64,000 nucleotides of DNA from positions 1-64,000 of the forward strand of contig NZ_JAGGLI010000009.1 in the NCBI RefSeq assembly GCF_017874355.1, written 5' to 3'. Each line of letters begins with the position of its first letter. The stretch's first letter is position 1. Source of the stretch: Acetoanaerobium pronyense (GTDB lineage: Bacteria > Bacillota > Clostridia > Peptostreptococcales > Filifactoraceae). The notes beneath the pieces are model-generated. The model saw only the letters and a list, made by a program, of their open reading frames with translations. It did not search any database and was not told the DNA's origin. The position numbers and the translations under genes are program-made. Positions 27,456 to 35,955 of this stretch are shown piece by piece.

Positions 27456-29009
27456 TTATGTTAGTACGTTGTATATAACGTCCATTACTGTTCCATCTCT
27501 ATATTCGATGATTCCTACTACCTTATCCCCAAATTCCACTTTTTCAGGTTTTCCCGTAAAGCTTTCTGCCATATCTTTTAGCTCTTCTATAGTCATTATA
27601 GGTAGGTCCGTCTCCTTAAGGGCAGCTAGCAGTTCCTTGTTTTTAGGATTTACTGCAATTCCCCTTTCGGTAACTACCACATCTATAGTTTCCCCAGGAG
27701 TGATTACAGTTGTCACCTTGTCTACAACTATAGGTATTCTCTTTCTCATAAGTGGAGCTACCACAACTGTAAGCTTTGCTCCTGCTGCTGTGTCAGGATG
27801 TCCACCCTGTGCTCCCATTATCACACCTGTTGATGCCGTCATTACATTTACATTGAAATCCACATCAACTTCTGTTGCAGATAGTATCATTATATCTAGG
27901 TTATTTGCAACGCAACCTTTGTTGTGAGGATTTGCATACATAGATGCTGACATCTCTATATGGTTAGGGTTTTTTTCAAATGATTTTGCAGCCTTTGCAT
28001 CAAATGTCTGAGTGTCTAGTAGAGTCTTGAAGTACCCCTCCTCTAGAAGCTCTACAAGATAAGAAGTAACCCCTCCAGATGCAAAGCCTCCTGTTATTTC
28101 ATTTTCCTTCATATAATCCTTTAGATATTTTGCAACTGCAAGTGATGCTCCTCCGCTTCCTGCTTGGAAAGAAAAACCTTCTTTTACAAGACCAGACTTT
28201 ATCATCACCTTACTTGCATACTCAGCTATGATTAGCTCGATTGGATTCTTTGTAACTCTTGTAGCCCCTGCACTAATAAGCTCAGGATCTCCTATCTTAT
28301 CCACTACCACAACATAGTCCACAAGGGTCTGAGGTATGCTCACAGGATATGCTGGGTAAGGAACTAGATTGTCTGTAATTGCTACAACTTTATCTGCATA
28401 TTGAGCATCTACCATAGGGTAACCCATAGCACCAAATGCTGAAGGTCCAAACTTTCCATTCATGTTTCCCATCTCATCACAGCAAGATGCTCCTATAAAT
28501 GCCACATCTATCTGTACATCTCCAGATTCAATCGCTCTTGCCCTTCCACCATGAGTTCTAAATACAACTGGAGTAGGAAGTATGCAGTTTGTAGTAACCT
28601 CTTTGGCTATAAGACCTCTAAGGCCACTTGTGTGAAGTCCTGTAATCACACCATTTTTTATGTGTTCTATCAGTCCATCATGAGCACTTGTAAGTGATGA
28701 GGAGCATATTGTTATATCTTTGATTCCAAGCTTTGCTATCTCATTTACGACCATCATAAGGACATAATCCCCGTTTCTTAGGTGATGGTGAAATGATATT
28801 GTCATTCCATCTTTTAGACCAGATTTTTCAACAGCATCTTTTATAGTATCAAGGAGTTTTTTATCTCCTGGGAGAGCTCTTGATTTTAGCTGGCTCCTAT
28901 TTCTTCCCTCTACTTCTTGGTCAAAAATCCCTGTGAATGGCTTTAATGCTCCTATTCCTTCTATATATTCAGGTATCAGTCTTCCAACCTTGTTTTCAAC
29001 AAATTTCAT
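27456..29009 (-). CDS. citF: Citrate lyase alpha subunit (citrate:ACP transferase)
   Basis: 517 residues, standard CitF length. It belongs to the CoA-transferase fold family: GMTISFHHHLRNGDYVLMMV, THGGRARAIESGDVQIDVAF, IGASCCDEMGNMNGKFGPSA, AGSGGASLAVAKYLKDYM, ASTGVIMGAQGGHPDTAAGA. It exchanges acetyl-ACP for citryl-ACP in the cytoplasmic lyase complex. RBS GGGAGG before ATG 29009. It is the last gene of citS-citD-citE-citF. The order is D-E-F with no citC, citX or citG in the window, so maturation enzymes would have to be encoded elsewhere. Confidence 0.95.
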   Translation of the reverse strand: MKFVENKVGRLIPEYIEGIGALKPFTGIFDQEVEGRNRSQLKSRALPGDKKLLDTIKDAVEKSGLKDGMTISFHHHLRNGDYVLMMVVNEIAKLGIKDITICSSSLTSAHDGLIEHIKNGVITGLHTSGLRGLIAKEVTTNCILPTPVVFRTHGGRARAIESGDVQIDVAFIGASCCDEMGNMNGKFGPSAFGAMGYPMVDAQYADKVVAITDNLVPYPAYPVSIPQTLVDYVVVVDKIGDPELISAGATRVTKNPIELIIAEYASKVMIKSGLVKEGFSFQAGSGGASLAVAKYLKDYMKENEITGGFASGGVTSYLVELLEEGYFKTLLDTQTFDAKAAKSFEKNPNHIEMSASMYANPHNKGCVANNLDIMILSATEVDVDFNVNVMTASTGVIMGAQGGHPDTAAGAKLTVVVAPLMRKRIPIVVDKVTTVITPGETIDVVVTERGIAVNPKNKELLAALKETDLPIMTIEELKDMAESFTGKPEKVEFGDKVVGIIEYRDGTVMDVIYNVLT

Positions 29010-29023
29010 TTTTTACCTCCCCA

Positions 29024-29899
29024 CTAAAGTACCTTTTCTAGTCCTGCAAGGCTTACTATTCTTTCAGCCTTTTTTATCACTGGAACATCTACCATTTTTC
29101 CATTTACCTGAATTACTCCAAGTCCTTTTTCTTCAGCTTCTTTAGCAGCATCTATAATTTGAATGGATTTTTCTACTTCTTCCTTTGAAGGAGTAAATAT
29201 CCTGTGAACTTCTTTTACCTGTGCTGGATGTATGCATGATTTTCCTGAAAAACCTATAGTTTTAGCATTTTGTGCTTCTTTGATAAATCCTTCCATGTCC
29301 TTTATATCAGCCCATACTGTGTCTATTGCATCTACAGATGCAGCCTTAGCAGAAAGAACTACCTGAGATCTTGCAAAGGAAAGCTCTGTAGCTTCTTTTG
29401 TCCTGTCAACTCCAAGTTCTCTTGTGAAATCTTCTGCCCCAAAGGATATTGCAACTACTCTAAGACTTGAAGTAGCTATTTCATAGCTATTCATCACTCC
29501 CTTTGGAGTCTCTATAGCACACTGTATTTTTACTGATCCTAGCTCTATATTATTTTCTTTTTCTATCTGCTCTAGAAGTTCTTCAAGCTTTTTTACATCT
29601 TCCTTAGATTCACACATAGGAAGCCTTATGTTCCTTACTCCTGCCTTTACTACTTCCCTTACATCAGTCTCTCCAAACGGAGTATATAGTGGATTCACCC
29701 TTACGAAAATCTCTATTCCTGAATAATCTATGGAGTTTATCGCTTCACAAAGAAGATCTCTTGCACTGTCTTTTTCACTAAGTGCAACTGCATCTTCAAG
29801 GTCAAAGATTATGCAGTCTGGTTTATATACAGGGGTATTGATAAACATCTTAGGCTCGCTTGCCGGACAAAACAGCATAGTTCTTCTAAGCTTATTCAT
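29024..29899 (-). CDS. citE: Citrate lyase beta subunit (citryl-ACP lyase)
   Basis: About 291 residues from ATG 29899, which has GGGAGGTG 6 nt upstream. The ORF opens three codons earlier at a GTG inside that site. HpcH/HpaI aldolase fold: LRRTMLFCPASEPKMFINTP, DCIIFDLEDAVALSEKDSAR, VKIQCAIETPKGVMNSYEIA, VVAISFGAEDFTRELGVDR, GFSGKSCIHPAQVKEVHRIF. It cleaves citryl-ACP to oxaloacetate and acetyl-ACP using Mg2+. The start overlaps the citD stop by 8 bp, so translation is coupled. Stand-alone CitE paralogues act on CoA esters, but the D and F neighbours argue for a lyase complex here. Confidence 0.95.
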   Translation of the reverse strand: MNKLRRTMLFCPASEPKMFINTPVYKPDCIIFDLEDAVALSEKDSARDLLCEAINSIDYSGIEIFVRVNPLYTPFGETDVREVVKAGVRNIRLPMCESKEDVKKLEELLEQIEKENNIELGSVKIQCAIETPKGVMNSYEIATSSLRVVAISFGAEDFTRELGVDRTKEATELSFARSQVVLSAKAASVDAIDTVWADIKDMEGFIKEAQNAKTIGFSGKSCIHPAQVKEVHRIFTPSKEEVEKSIQIIDAAKEAEEKGLGVIQVNGKMVDVPVIKKAERIVSLAGLEKVL

Positions 29900-30161
29900 G
29901 TTTAGCACCTCCCTTTGCTCTTTTGATAGCAGTCTTCACCCTTGCTTTGATTACAAAGTCAAGACATCCAAACTCCTGAATTTCAAGTACTACATTTTCT
30001 TGTCCTATCTCAAGAGCTGCAGTTTCTGCTGCAAGTCTTATTTGTTTTCCAAAAAGCTTTTCAAGCTTACTTTTTAGCTCTATTTTTATGCCTCCATCTT
30101 CCTTGATTGTAGCTTTTACAAGGCAATCTTGGGCATTTTCATTTCCTGCTATTCCTACCAT
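29892..30161 (-). CDS. citD: Citrate lyase acyl-carrier (gamma) subunit lacking the prosthetic-group Ser
   Basis: About 89 residues from ATG 30161 (MVGIAGNENAQDCLVKA), with AAGGAGG 6 nt upstream. The open frame extends 30 codons into citS but without an RBS. The body (KLEKLFGKQIRLAAETAALE and FGCLDFVIKARVKTAIKRA) fits CitD. In characterised CitD proteins the N-terminus reads AGTLES-D and the Ser (Ser14 in Klebsiella) carries the phosphoribosyl-dephospho-CoA arm. Here the aligned stretch is AGNENAQDC, with Ala at that place and no Ser in the first 30 residues. Either a different attachment residue is used or this complex works differently. Confidence 0.85.
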   Translation of the reverse strand: MVGIAGNENAQDCLVKATIKEDGGIKIELKSKLEKLFGKQIRLAAETAALEIGQENVVLEIQEFGCLDFVIKARVKTAIKRAKGGAKHE

Positions 30162-30172
30162 CTTATACCTCC

Positions 30173-31525
30173 TTAATAAAGAACCCCAAATACTATACTG
30201 GCAATAACTAACATTATTCCTCCGCCAAGCCTTGATGATATCTGAGCCCAAGAAATAAGGTCCATTCTCTTTGCTGCTCCTAAAACTGCAAGGTCTCCAG
30301 AACCTCCTCTATTAGCCATACAAAGACCGGCAGTTATTGAAGATTCTATAGGGTAAAATCCAATGAAGTAACCACTAATTGCAGTACCTACTACAGCTCC
30401 TATTACTATAAAGCTTGCTATTATAACGTTTGTAGCATTGATTGCAGCTATAATTTCTCCAAGATCTGTATATGCCACTCCTACACCTATCATTATTACC
30501 CAAAGGAACTCTCCTGAGAAAAAGCTTTGTAGCTTCTTAGCTCCTTGCTTTAGCTCTTCTGGAATAATATTTAGTGCGTTAAAAAGTGATACAAATAAAA
30601 CCATGTATGCAAATGTGTGAATCTGAACTCCAAATACTGTAGGAAGTATAGCTTTACTCATAAGAACTCCCAGTAGATATATAGATATTGACAGTATAAA
30701 TCCTGCTGATATATCTCTTGTAGTTAACTTTACTTCTACTTTTTTCTGTTTTGCATCAAAATCTTTGTTTCTAACAAGCTCGCCATTTCCAGTAAGAGAT
30801 GGTCTTTTTTCTCCTAGCTTATTTAAAAGAGCTGCAATTACTATTGCAACTATATTAGCTATCGTAAGTATAGGGAAGGCAAATGATAAAAACTGGCTTG
30901 GATCATTGCCTGTCACAGAGCTATATATTTCACTCATAGGTAGTGCTCCTGCTCCTGTTCCTCCGCCCATTATTGGAAGCACATACATTGTAAGTACGTT
31001 TGCTGGTGATATTCCAGTAAGAAGACCTGCTACAACTCCAAAAAGCATAGCTCCTGCTATCCCTATTACTATTGTTGGTATGTATCCTACAAGTGCCTTA
31101 AGAAGAAGTTTTCTTTCAACTGAAAGTACGCTGCCTGTTATCAAAACTGCTATAAAAAGAGTCAGAAAGTTAGTTTCTTTCATAAATTCAGTTACTGCAT
31201 TTATACTTTGTTCTGGCATGATACCTGAATATACAAGGTAAGCCGAACCTAAAAACGCAAGGATAGCTCCACCTCCTACATATTCTTTCCATATTGGAAT
31301 TCTATCTCCTATTTCCCCAAATGTAGCTCCAAGGACAAATGTAAGACCTAGTGCTCCCACAATATTTACCGGTATTACTTCTAAAAGCGATGCTCCTATT
31401 ACAATAGCTGCAAGCAGTGCAAATAGTGGAAGAGGAATATTAAATATTTTTAGCCCTCCAAATCTTCCTTTTGAATTTTGCTCATTACTACTTTCTACCT
31501 TTTGAATCTTTTGTGCATTTTCCAT
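30173..31525 (-). CDS. 2-hydroxycarboxylate transporter (CitS/CitP family, citrate:Na+ symporter-like)
   Basis: 450 residues with about 11 hydrophobic segments. It carries the family GGXG loops: VLPIMGGGTGAGALPMSEIY in the first half and AGLCMANRGGSGDLAVLGAA in the second. These form the re-entrant substrate site of the 2HCT family (PF03390). Members take up citrate or malate with Na+ or exchange them. Linkage to citDEF makes citrate the likely substrate. RBS AGGAGG before ATG 31525. It is the first gene of the cluster; a terminator-like hairpin lies 36-75 nt upstream, and a two-component system is encoded just beyond it. Confidence 0.92.
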   Translation of the reverse strand: MENAQKIQKVESSNEQNSKGRFGGLKIFNIPLPLFALLAAIVIGASLLEVIPVNIVGALGLTFVLGATFGEIGDRIPIWKEYVGGGAILAFLGSAYLVYSGIMPEQSINAVTEFMKETNFLTLFIAVLITGSVLSVERKLLLKALVGYIPTIVIGIAGAMLFGVVAGLLTGISPANVLTMYVLPIMGGGTGAGALPMSEIYSSVTGNDPSQFLSFAFPILTIANIVAIVIAALLNKLGEKRPSLTGNGELVRNKDFDAKQKKVEVKLTTRDISAGFILSISIYLLGVLMSKAILPTVFGVQIHTFAYMVLFVSLFNALNIIPEELKQGAKKLQSFFSGEFLWVIMIGVGVAYTDLGEIIAAINATNVIIASFIVIGAVVGTAISGYFIGFYPIESSITAGLCMANRGGSGDLAVLGAAKRMDLISWAQISSRLGGGIMLVIASIVFGVLY

Positions 31526-31560
31526 TTTTTACCTCCTAAAATAATAATTGAAAAACAAAA

Positions 31561-31600
31561 AAAGGACGATACAGAAAAATAAATTTCTGCACCGTCCTTT
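31561..31600 (-). terminator. Terminator or attenuator between the two-component system and the cit cluster
   Basis: AAAGGACG...CAGAAA pairs with TTTCTG...CGTCCTTT and on the minus strand is followed by TTTTTTTGTTTTT. It ends the kinase/regulator operon, or acts as a leader attenuator 35 nt before the transporter gene. The 190 bp between it and the regulator stop (31601-31790) is AT-rich with small hairpins and no gene. Confidence 0.75.
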
Positions 31601-31790
31601 AAGCCAAGTCAAAACTTTCTTAAAAAGATCAGTAACTAAAAAACTATATGGTTTTTATAATTCCAAGGCTATTTTAAATAGGTTTTATGAAAACCTTTTC
31701 AAACTTAGCTACAAATTAAATATACAATATCTCAGAAATTGTGTAAAGAGGTTTTTGATAAATTGTTAAAATTTTATGAAACCTCATTGT

Positions 31791-32564
31791 CTATAATATA
31801 CCTATTACAATAGTTTCCCTGTCATTTAAAATATCTATATCGATTGATTCTATACTCAGCTCTCCCTTTACTACTTCCTTTAACAAATCAAATATTTCAC
31901 CTGTATAATCCCTATATACAGCCTCTCTTATATATTTTAGAATCATGTGATTTGCGGGATTTTGGGCAAGATTTTTTTCTAGCTTCGTCTGTCCCTCAAA
32001 TACCTCAATTTCTATTTTGGACATATGAATAAATGCTTTTACAGTTTTAGGGCCTTTCCCTGTTTTTTCCTTGATAAGCTTTGCTACTGAATTTTTTATA
32101 TCTTCTTCTGTCTTTAATTTTTCTTCTTTTCCCAGTGTTTCTCCATCTTTTCCCATTATGATACTTCCTCTTTTTGAAAGTATCTCTTTTGCCACCTTTT
32201 CAAGGGATTCTAAAAGCTCCTTGGGATTTATGGGTTTTATGATGTATTTTTCTATACCCACATCAATTGCTTTTAGGATTATGTCCTTATCTGAAAATGC
32301 TGTCGTTATAATTATGGGGGTTTTGCTATATCTTCTTATCTCCCTTGCCATTGTAATCCCGTCCATAATAGGCATCTTGAGGTCAGAAAGAATTATGTCA
32401 GGCCTTTCATCCATGAACATATCAAAGCCTTCTTTTCCATTCTTTGCTATTCTTAGCTTTCCCAACCTCTTTTTTAAAAGAAATGACATTTGCTCTACAA
32501 CTTCCTCTTCATCTTCCACATAAAGAAGCTTTATATTTTTTAAAATGCCTTCTTGATTCGCCAT
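31791..32564 (-). CDS. Response regulator: receiver domain fused to a DUF2294/MpsC-like domain
   Basis: 257 residues. Residues 1-130 are a receiver domain with E17/D18, phosphoacceptor D61 (IILSDLKMPIMDG), T88 and K110 (KYIIKPINP) all present. Residues ~145-257 have no helix-turn-helix. EEDIKNSVAKLIKEKTGKGP, KTVKAFIHMSKIEIEVFEGQ and the terminal DRETIVIGIL resemble DUF2294 (Na-translocating system MpsC-like) proteins. Output is therefore probably not DNA binding. RBS AGAGGTGAGG before ATG 32564. It lies 16 bp after the kinase gene (same operon) and upstream of the citrate genes, so sensing of citrate or energy state is possible. The domain assignment is from recall of the family pattern. Confidence 0.8.
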   Translation of the reverse strand: MANQEGILKNIKLLYVEDEEEVVEQMSFLLKKRLGKLRIAKNGKEGFDMFMDERPDIILSDLKMPIMDGITMAREIRRYSKTPIIITTAFSDKDIILKAIDVGIEKYIIKPINPKELLESLEKVAKEILSKRGSIIMGKDGETLGKEEKLKTEEDIKNSVAKLIKEKTGKGPKTVKAFIHMSKIEIEVFEGQTKLEKNLAQNPANHMILKYIREAVYRDYTGEIFDLLKEVVKGELSIESIDIDILNDRETIVIGIL

Positions 32565-32580
32565 AAATCCTCACCTCTTA

Positions 32581-34332
32581 TTATTTTTTAATTATAATAA
32601 CGCAGCTTGTCATTTCCTGTTCACTATGTATATATATATCTGAATTAAATTTTTCCCTTAGAATATTTCTGGTAATATAAAGCCCCAGACCTGTTCCTTG
32701 CTCTCCCTTGGTTGTAATATAAGGCTCAAACAGTCTTTTTATTACTTTATCCTCTATTCCACCTGCATTGTCCCTAAAAAACAATTTGATTTCTTTTTCT
32801 GTTTCAATTGCTGATATGTATATACTTTTGTCTTTAATATAGTCTTTTTCTTTAAAAGCATCTAAGGAATTATTAAGAAGGTTGAGTATTACCTGAGAAA
32901 AAATGTTACTTTCTCCAGTTATTTCAAGATTTTCATCTATATCAATTTTTATATCCACTTCCATAAAGTTAATCCTAGTTACGTTAAGGTCTATGGAAAA
33001 CTGAACTGCCTCGCTAAGAGTAAAGCTTCCGCCTTTATCCTCTGGCTTGAAAAAGTTTCTAAAATCATCTATAGTCTTTGCCGTTTTATCTATAAATCTA
33101 AAATTTGATTCAATCAGGCTTTTTAGATATTCCTTATCATCCTCTCCTTCATTATAGTAATCTTCGATATTATAATTTGAAATCTTAAGGGCATTAAGAG
33201 GTTGCTTGAGCTGATGGGCTATAGTTGCAAGCATTTCTCCCATCGCAGCATATCTTGACTGGTGCATAAGCTGGGTGTTTTTCTGATTGATTTCATTTAA
33301 GTAAATGGACTCAAGTATAAGTCTATTTTTCTTTACCTCGATGTAGTAAAGGGAAGAGATGGCAAGACCCATTACAAATATTAGCATGAGCGATATCATA
33401 ATTGTAGCATCTCTTAATCCATCAACACTTGCTATAGTTTCTTGATAATCTAAAGAAAGATTTATAATCAAAAATTCGTCTCCAATATTTGAAGGTGTAT
33501 AGCTACTTATTTTTTTGACTCTGGTACTATCCTCAGGCCAAATGGAATGATATGTATCTACCCCTGTTTCTTTGTTTTTCTGTCTTCGTACTATCTCTTC
33601 AAGCTCACTCCAATCATAATCTGGATACTGCATTTTTCTTACATCCACAACATCTGATCCTATGAATTGATTTGATGGATGAAGAAAAAGATTTCCGCTA
33701 CTATCCTTTACAGATATATATCCTGTTTCATTGGATTTGTATGCCTCTATATAGTTTTCATAAATATAATCAGCGCTGATTCGTACTCTTATAAACCCTT
33801 CTGGTTCTTTCGACTCGTCTATATTGACAGGTTGGATTATGTTTATACTCTTTTTTCCCCTAGACTGGACATAATAAACTGGACTTTTAGTTTCTACAGC
33901 CAGTTTCATATCCTCAGAAATATAATAGGTGTTTCCATGAGTCTCTCCATAAGAGGTTAATAGATTTCCATTTTTGTCTGTGATTTCTATGGAGTTTATT
34001 TCTTCCTCATTTGTCCTATACATAATTCCTATAAGTCTTATACCTTCATCATCATCGTTTAAAAGAGAAACAAAATCCTCTTTAAATTGCTCTTCCTTCA
34101 TTATCTCTCTTATGTACCTGTCTTTACTTTCAAAATAAAGCTCTAGCTTTCTTGATACTGCTGTTACAAGATTGAGCATGTCGTTTTGCTCAGTTTCTAT
34201 GACATGATCTCTATAGTACCTATAAGAACCCAAAAGCATAGCAATTATTATTGCAATTATAAGAGTGCTCCCAAGGAGTATTTTAATTATTCTGCCATTT
34301 AATTTTTGATGCAGACTCTTTTTTTCTTCCAT
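32581..34332 (-). CDS. Cache-domain sensor histidine kinase (DctB-like)
   Basis: 583 residues. TM1 at ~13-36 and TM2 at ~309-330 enclose an extracytoplasmic ~270-residue region of double-Cache type (ISEDMKLAVETKSPVYYVQS, GYISVKDSSGNLFLHPSNQF). After TM2 comes the phosphoacceptor region YAAMGEMLATIAHQLKQPLN with His373, then the ATPase domain: N box NLLNNSLDAFKEKD, G1 FFRDNAGGIED, G2 TTKGEQGTGLGLYITR. Double-Cache domains bind small organic ligands such as carboxylates, so citrate is a reasonable guess. It pairs with the REC-DUF2294 regulator. ATG 34332 lies about 60 nt after the terminator of the second short-RNA cassette. Confidence 0.92.
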   Translation of the reverse strand: MEEKKSLHQKLNGRIIKILLGSTLIIAIIIAMLLGSYRYYRDHVIETEQNDMLNLVTAVSRKLELYFESKDRYIREIMKEEQFKEDFVSLLNDDDEGIRLIGIMYRTNEEEINSIEITDKNGNLLTSYGETHGNTYYISEDMKLAVETKSPVYYVQSRGKKSINIIQPVNIDESKEPEGFIRVRISADYIYENYIEAYKSNETGYISVKDSSGNLFLHPSNQFIGSDVVDVRKMQYPDYDWSELEEIVRRQKNKETGVDTYHSIWPEDSTRVKKISSYTPSNIGDEFLIINLSLDYQETIASVDGLRDATIMISLMLIFVMGLAISSLYYIEVKKNRLILESIYLNEINQKNTQLMHQSRYAAMGEMLATIAHQLKQPLNALKISNYNIEDYYNEGEDDKEYLKSLIESNFRFIDKTAKTIDDFRNFFKPEDKGGSFTLSEAVQFSIDLNVTRINFMEVDIKIDIDENLEITGESNIFSQVILNLLNNSLDAFKEKDYIKDKSIYISAIETEKEIKLFFRDNAGGIEDKVIKRLFEPYITTKGEQGTGLGLYITRNILREKFNSDIYIHSEQEMTSCVIIIKK

Positions 34333-34383
34333 ATTTTCATCCTTTTTTCATATTAAGTAAAATAGCTTTTTACATTTCCCTTA

Positions 34384-34491
34384 AATCAAAATATGCCTGA
34401 AAAGGAAGTTTCCTTTCCAAGCATATACTCTAAGTCTATTAGCCCCTTCTGTCTTAAGGGGAATTTTAACATTACTTGATAAATCTGTCAA
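34384..34491 (-). ncRNA. Short RNA cassette, copy 2: promoter, ~70-nt RNA, terminator
   Basis: Minus strand: TTGACA (34491-34486), 17-nt spacer, TAAAAT (34468-34463). The RNA starts with the hairpin CCCCTT-AAGACAG-AAGGGG. Compared with copy 1, one stem pair is C-G here and T-A there, a compensatory change, while the AAGACA loop is kept. The 36-nt terminator hairpin (34426-34391) is identical to that of copy 1 and is followed by TTTTGATTT. It lies between the MFS gene and the histidine kinase gene, all on the same strand. Confidence 0.6.
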
Positions 34492-34504
34492 CTAAAGGGA
34501 AGTC

Positions 34505-35758
34505 TTAACTTTGAAGTGCTAGAGGAGTCTTTTCTTTTGTCCTTTCTCTTGTAAGCTTTTTAAGGAAAAATCCATTTCCTAAAATCAAAACCCCTCCGCC
34601 AAAGAAACATATTATATACACTGGTATAAAATTAAGGAAAAATCCTGAGCTTAGAAATGCGATTGGCGCGACTACTTTTACAGCTGTAATTACAACTCCA
34701 AGAACCCTTCCCCTAAAAGCTTCCTCTATCTCAAGCTGCAAAATATTCATAACAGGAATATCTACAAATGCTATAAATATTCCAATAAACATCATCAAAG
34801 CGCTGTAATAAATAGTATATCCTTCTTTGCTAAAGCTTAGAGTTACTAAAGGAGCTCCTATTCCTATGATTAAAATCCCAACTCCAATTGATGTAAGCAT
34901 TAGTATCTGTTCATATTTTAGAATTTTAGATAGTAGATTGATGACCAAAGCTCCAATTATCATACCAAGAGGCAAAAATGCTTGGATATTTCCATAGGCT
35001 GTAGGTGAAAGCTGGAGCACATTGTTTATAATATATGGGAGTGGTACAACAACTGAAAATCCAAATGAAAAGTTAAATATCACAAATACCGCTATCAGAC
35101 CTAATATCAATTTGGAATTTTTTAAATAGCTTATTCCTGATTTCATAGACTCAATAGGACTTTCTTCAGTCTTCCCAGATGAATCTTTAGATACCTTGAG
35201 ATTTATAAAATACTCTGATAATGCAGATAAAAGAAAGCTCATTCCATTAATTAGAAGGAAAAATCTAATATCCACAAATGCAAATATCATCCCTCCAAGT
35301 ACAGGTCCAAGTATAGATGAACATGAGTCTATGATTCTACTTAGGGAGTTTATTTTCATTAACTCCTCTTCCTTTACCATACTTGGTATTGCCGATTCAA
35401 TAGCAATTGAAAATATAGATGTGAAAAACGACATCAAAAGCGTAAGAATGTAAATCATACCTAAGCTAAGTCCATAGTTTAGAGCCCAGAAATATCCCCC
35501 TATTAGTAGTACTGCATTTAATAAATCCATGGAAATAAATATCTTTTTCCTATCAAATCTATCTGAAAGTATCCCTGCTATTGGAGTAATTATAAGCATA
35601 GGTATTACAGATAGCATAAGATTTAGGGCAAAGCTAAGTCCTGAGCCTGTGACGCTCAGTACATATAGCCCTATTGCAAAAGTGTATATTGAAGTCCCAA
35701 ACACCGATGAAAATTTCCCAAACGAAAATAAAAATATATTTCTAGTTTCTCTACTCAT
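34505..35758 (-). CDS. MFS transporter (multidrug/macrolide exporter type)
   Basis: 417 residues with 12 hydrophobic segments. The N-terminal FLFSFGKFSSVFGTSIYTFA, the A-loop GILSDRFDRKKIFISMDLLN and a second-half FRGRVLGVVITAVKVVAPIA fit the MFS_3 group that includes macrolide and enterobactin exporters. It is an inner-membrane, proton-driven exporter of unknown substrate. The start at ATG 35758 has AGGAGGATAAGAA upstream. The two genes upstream (MerR-methyltransferase and aromatic-acid exporter) are separate, with a terminator between. Confidence 0.88.
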   Translation of the reverse strand: MSRETRNIFLFSFGKFSSVFGTSIYTFAIGLYVLSVTGSGLSFALNLMLSVIPMLIITPIAGILSDRFDRKKIFISMDLLNAVLLIGGYFWALNYGLSLGMIYILTLLMSFFTSIFSIAIESAIPSMVKEEELMKINSLSRIIDSCSSILGPVLGGMIFAFVDIRFFLLINGMSFLLSALSEYFINLKVSKDSSGKTEESPIESMKSGISYLKNSKLILGLIAVFVIFNFSFGFSVVVPLPYIINNVLQLSPTAYGNIQAFLPLGMIIGALVINLLSKILKYEQILMLTSIGVGILIIGIGAPLVTLSFSKEGYTIYYSALMMFIGIFIAFVDIPVMNILQLEIEEAFRGRVLGVVITAVKVVAPIAFLSSGFFLNFIPVYIICFFGGGVLILGNGFFLKKLTRERTKEKTPLALQS

Positions 35759-35928
35759 TTCTTATCCTCCTAACATATTAAACCCTAAGGATTCTACATT
35801 AGCTCTAAGTAAATTAAAAAGCTAAATAACATCTTGGGTTTGTAAATAAATCTTCTTGATTTTATGATACATAGTGGAGGATAGGCTATTTCAATAGATA
35901 CTTTTTAATTTTTTTTATCAAAAAATCA

Positions 35929-35955
35929 AAAAGGTGGGGTTAACCCCACCTTTTT
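35929..35955 (-). terminator. Terminator of the MerR-methyltransferase gene
   Basis: AAAAGGTGGGGTTAACCCCACCTTTT is a perfect palindrome apart from its centre, followed on the minus strand by GATTTTTTG. It overlaps the last codons of the gene. Confidence 0.85.
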
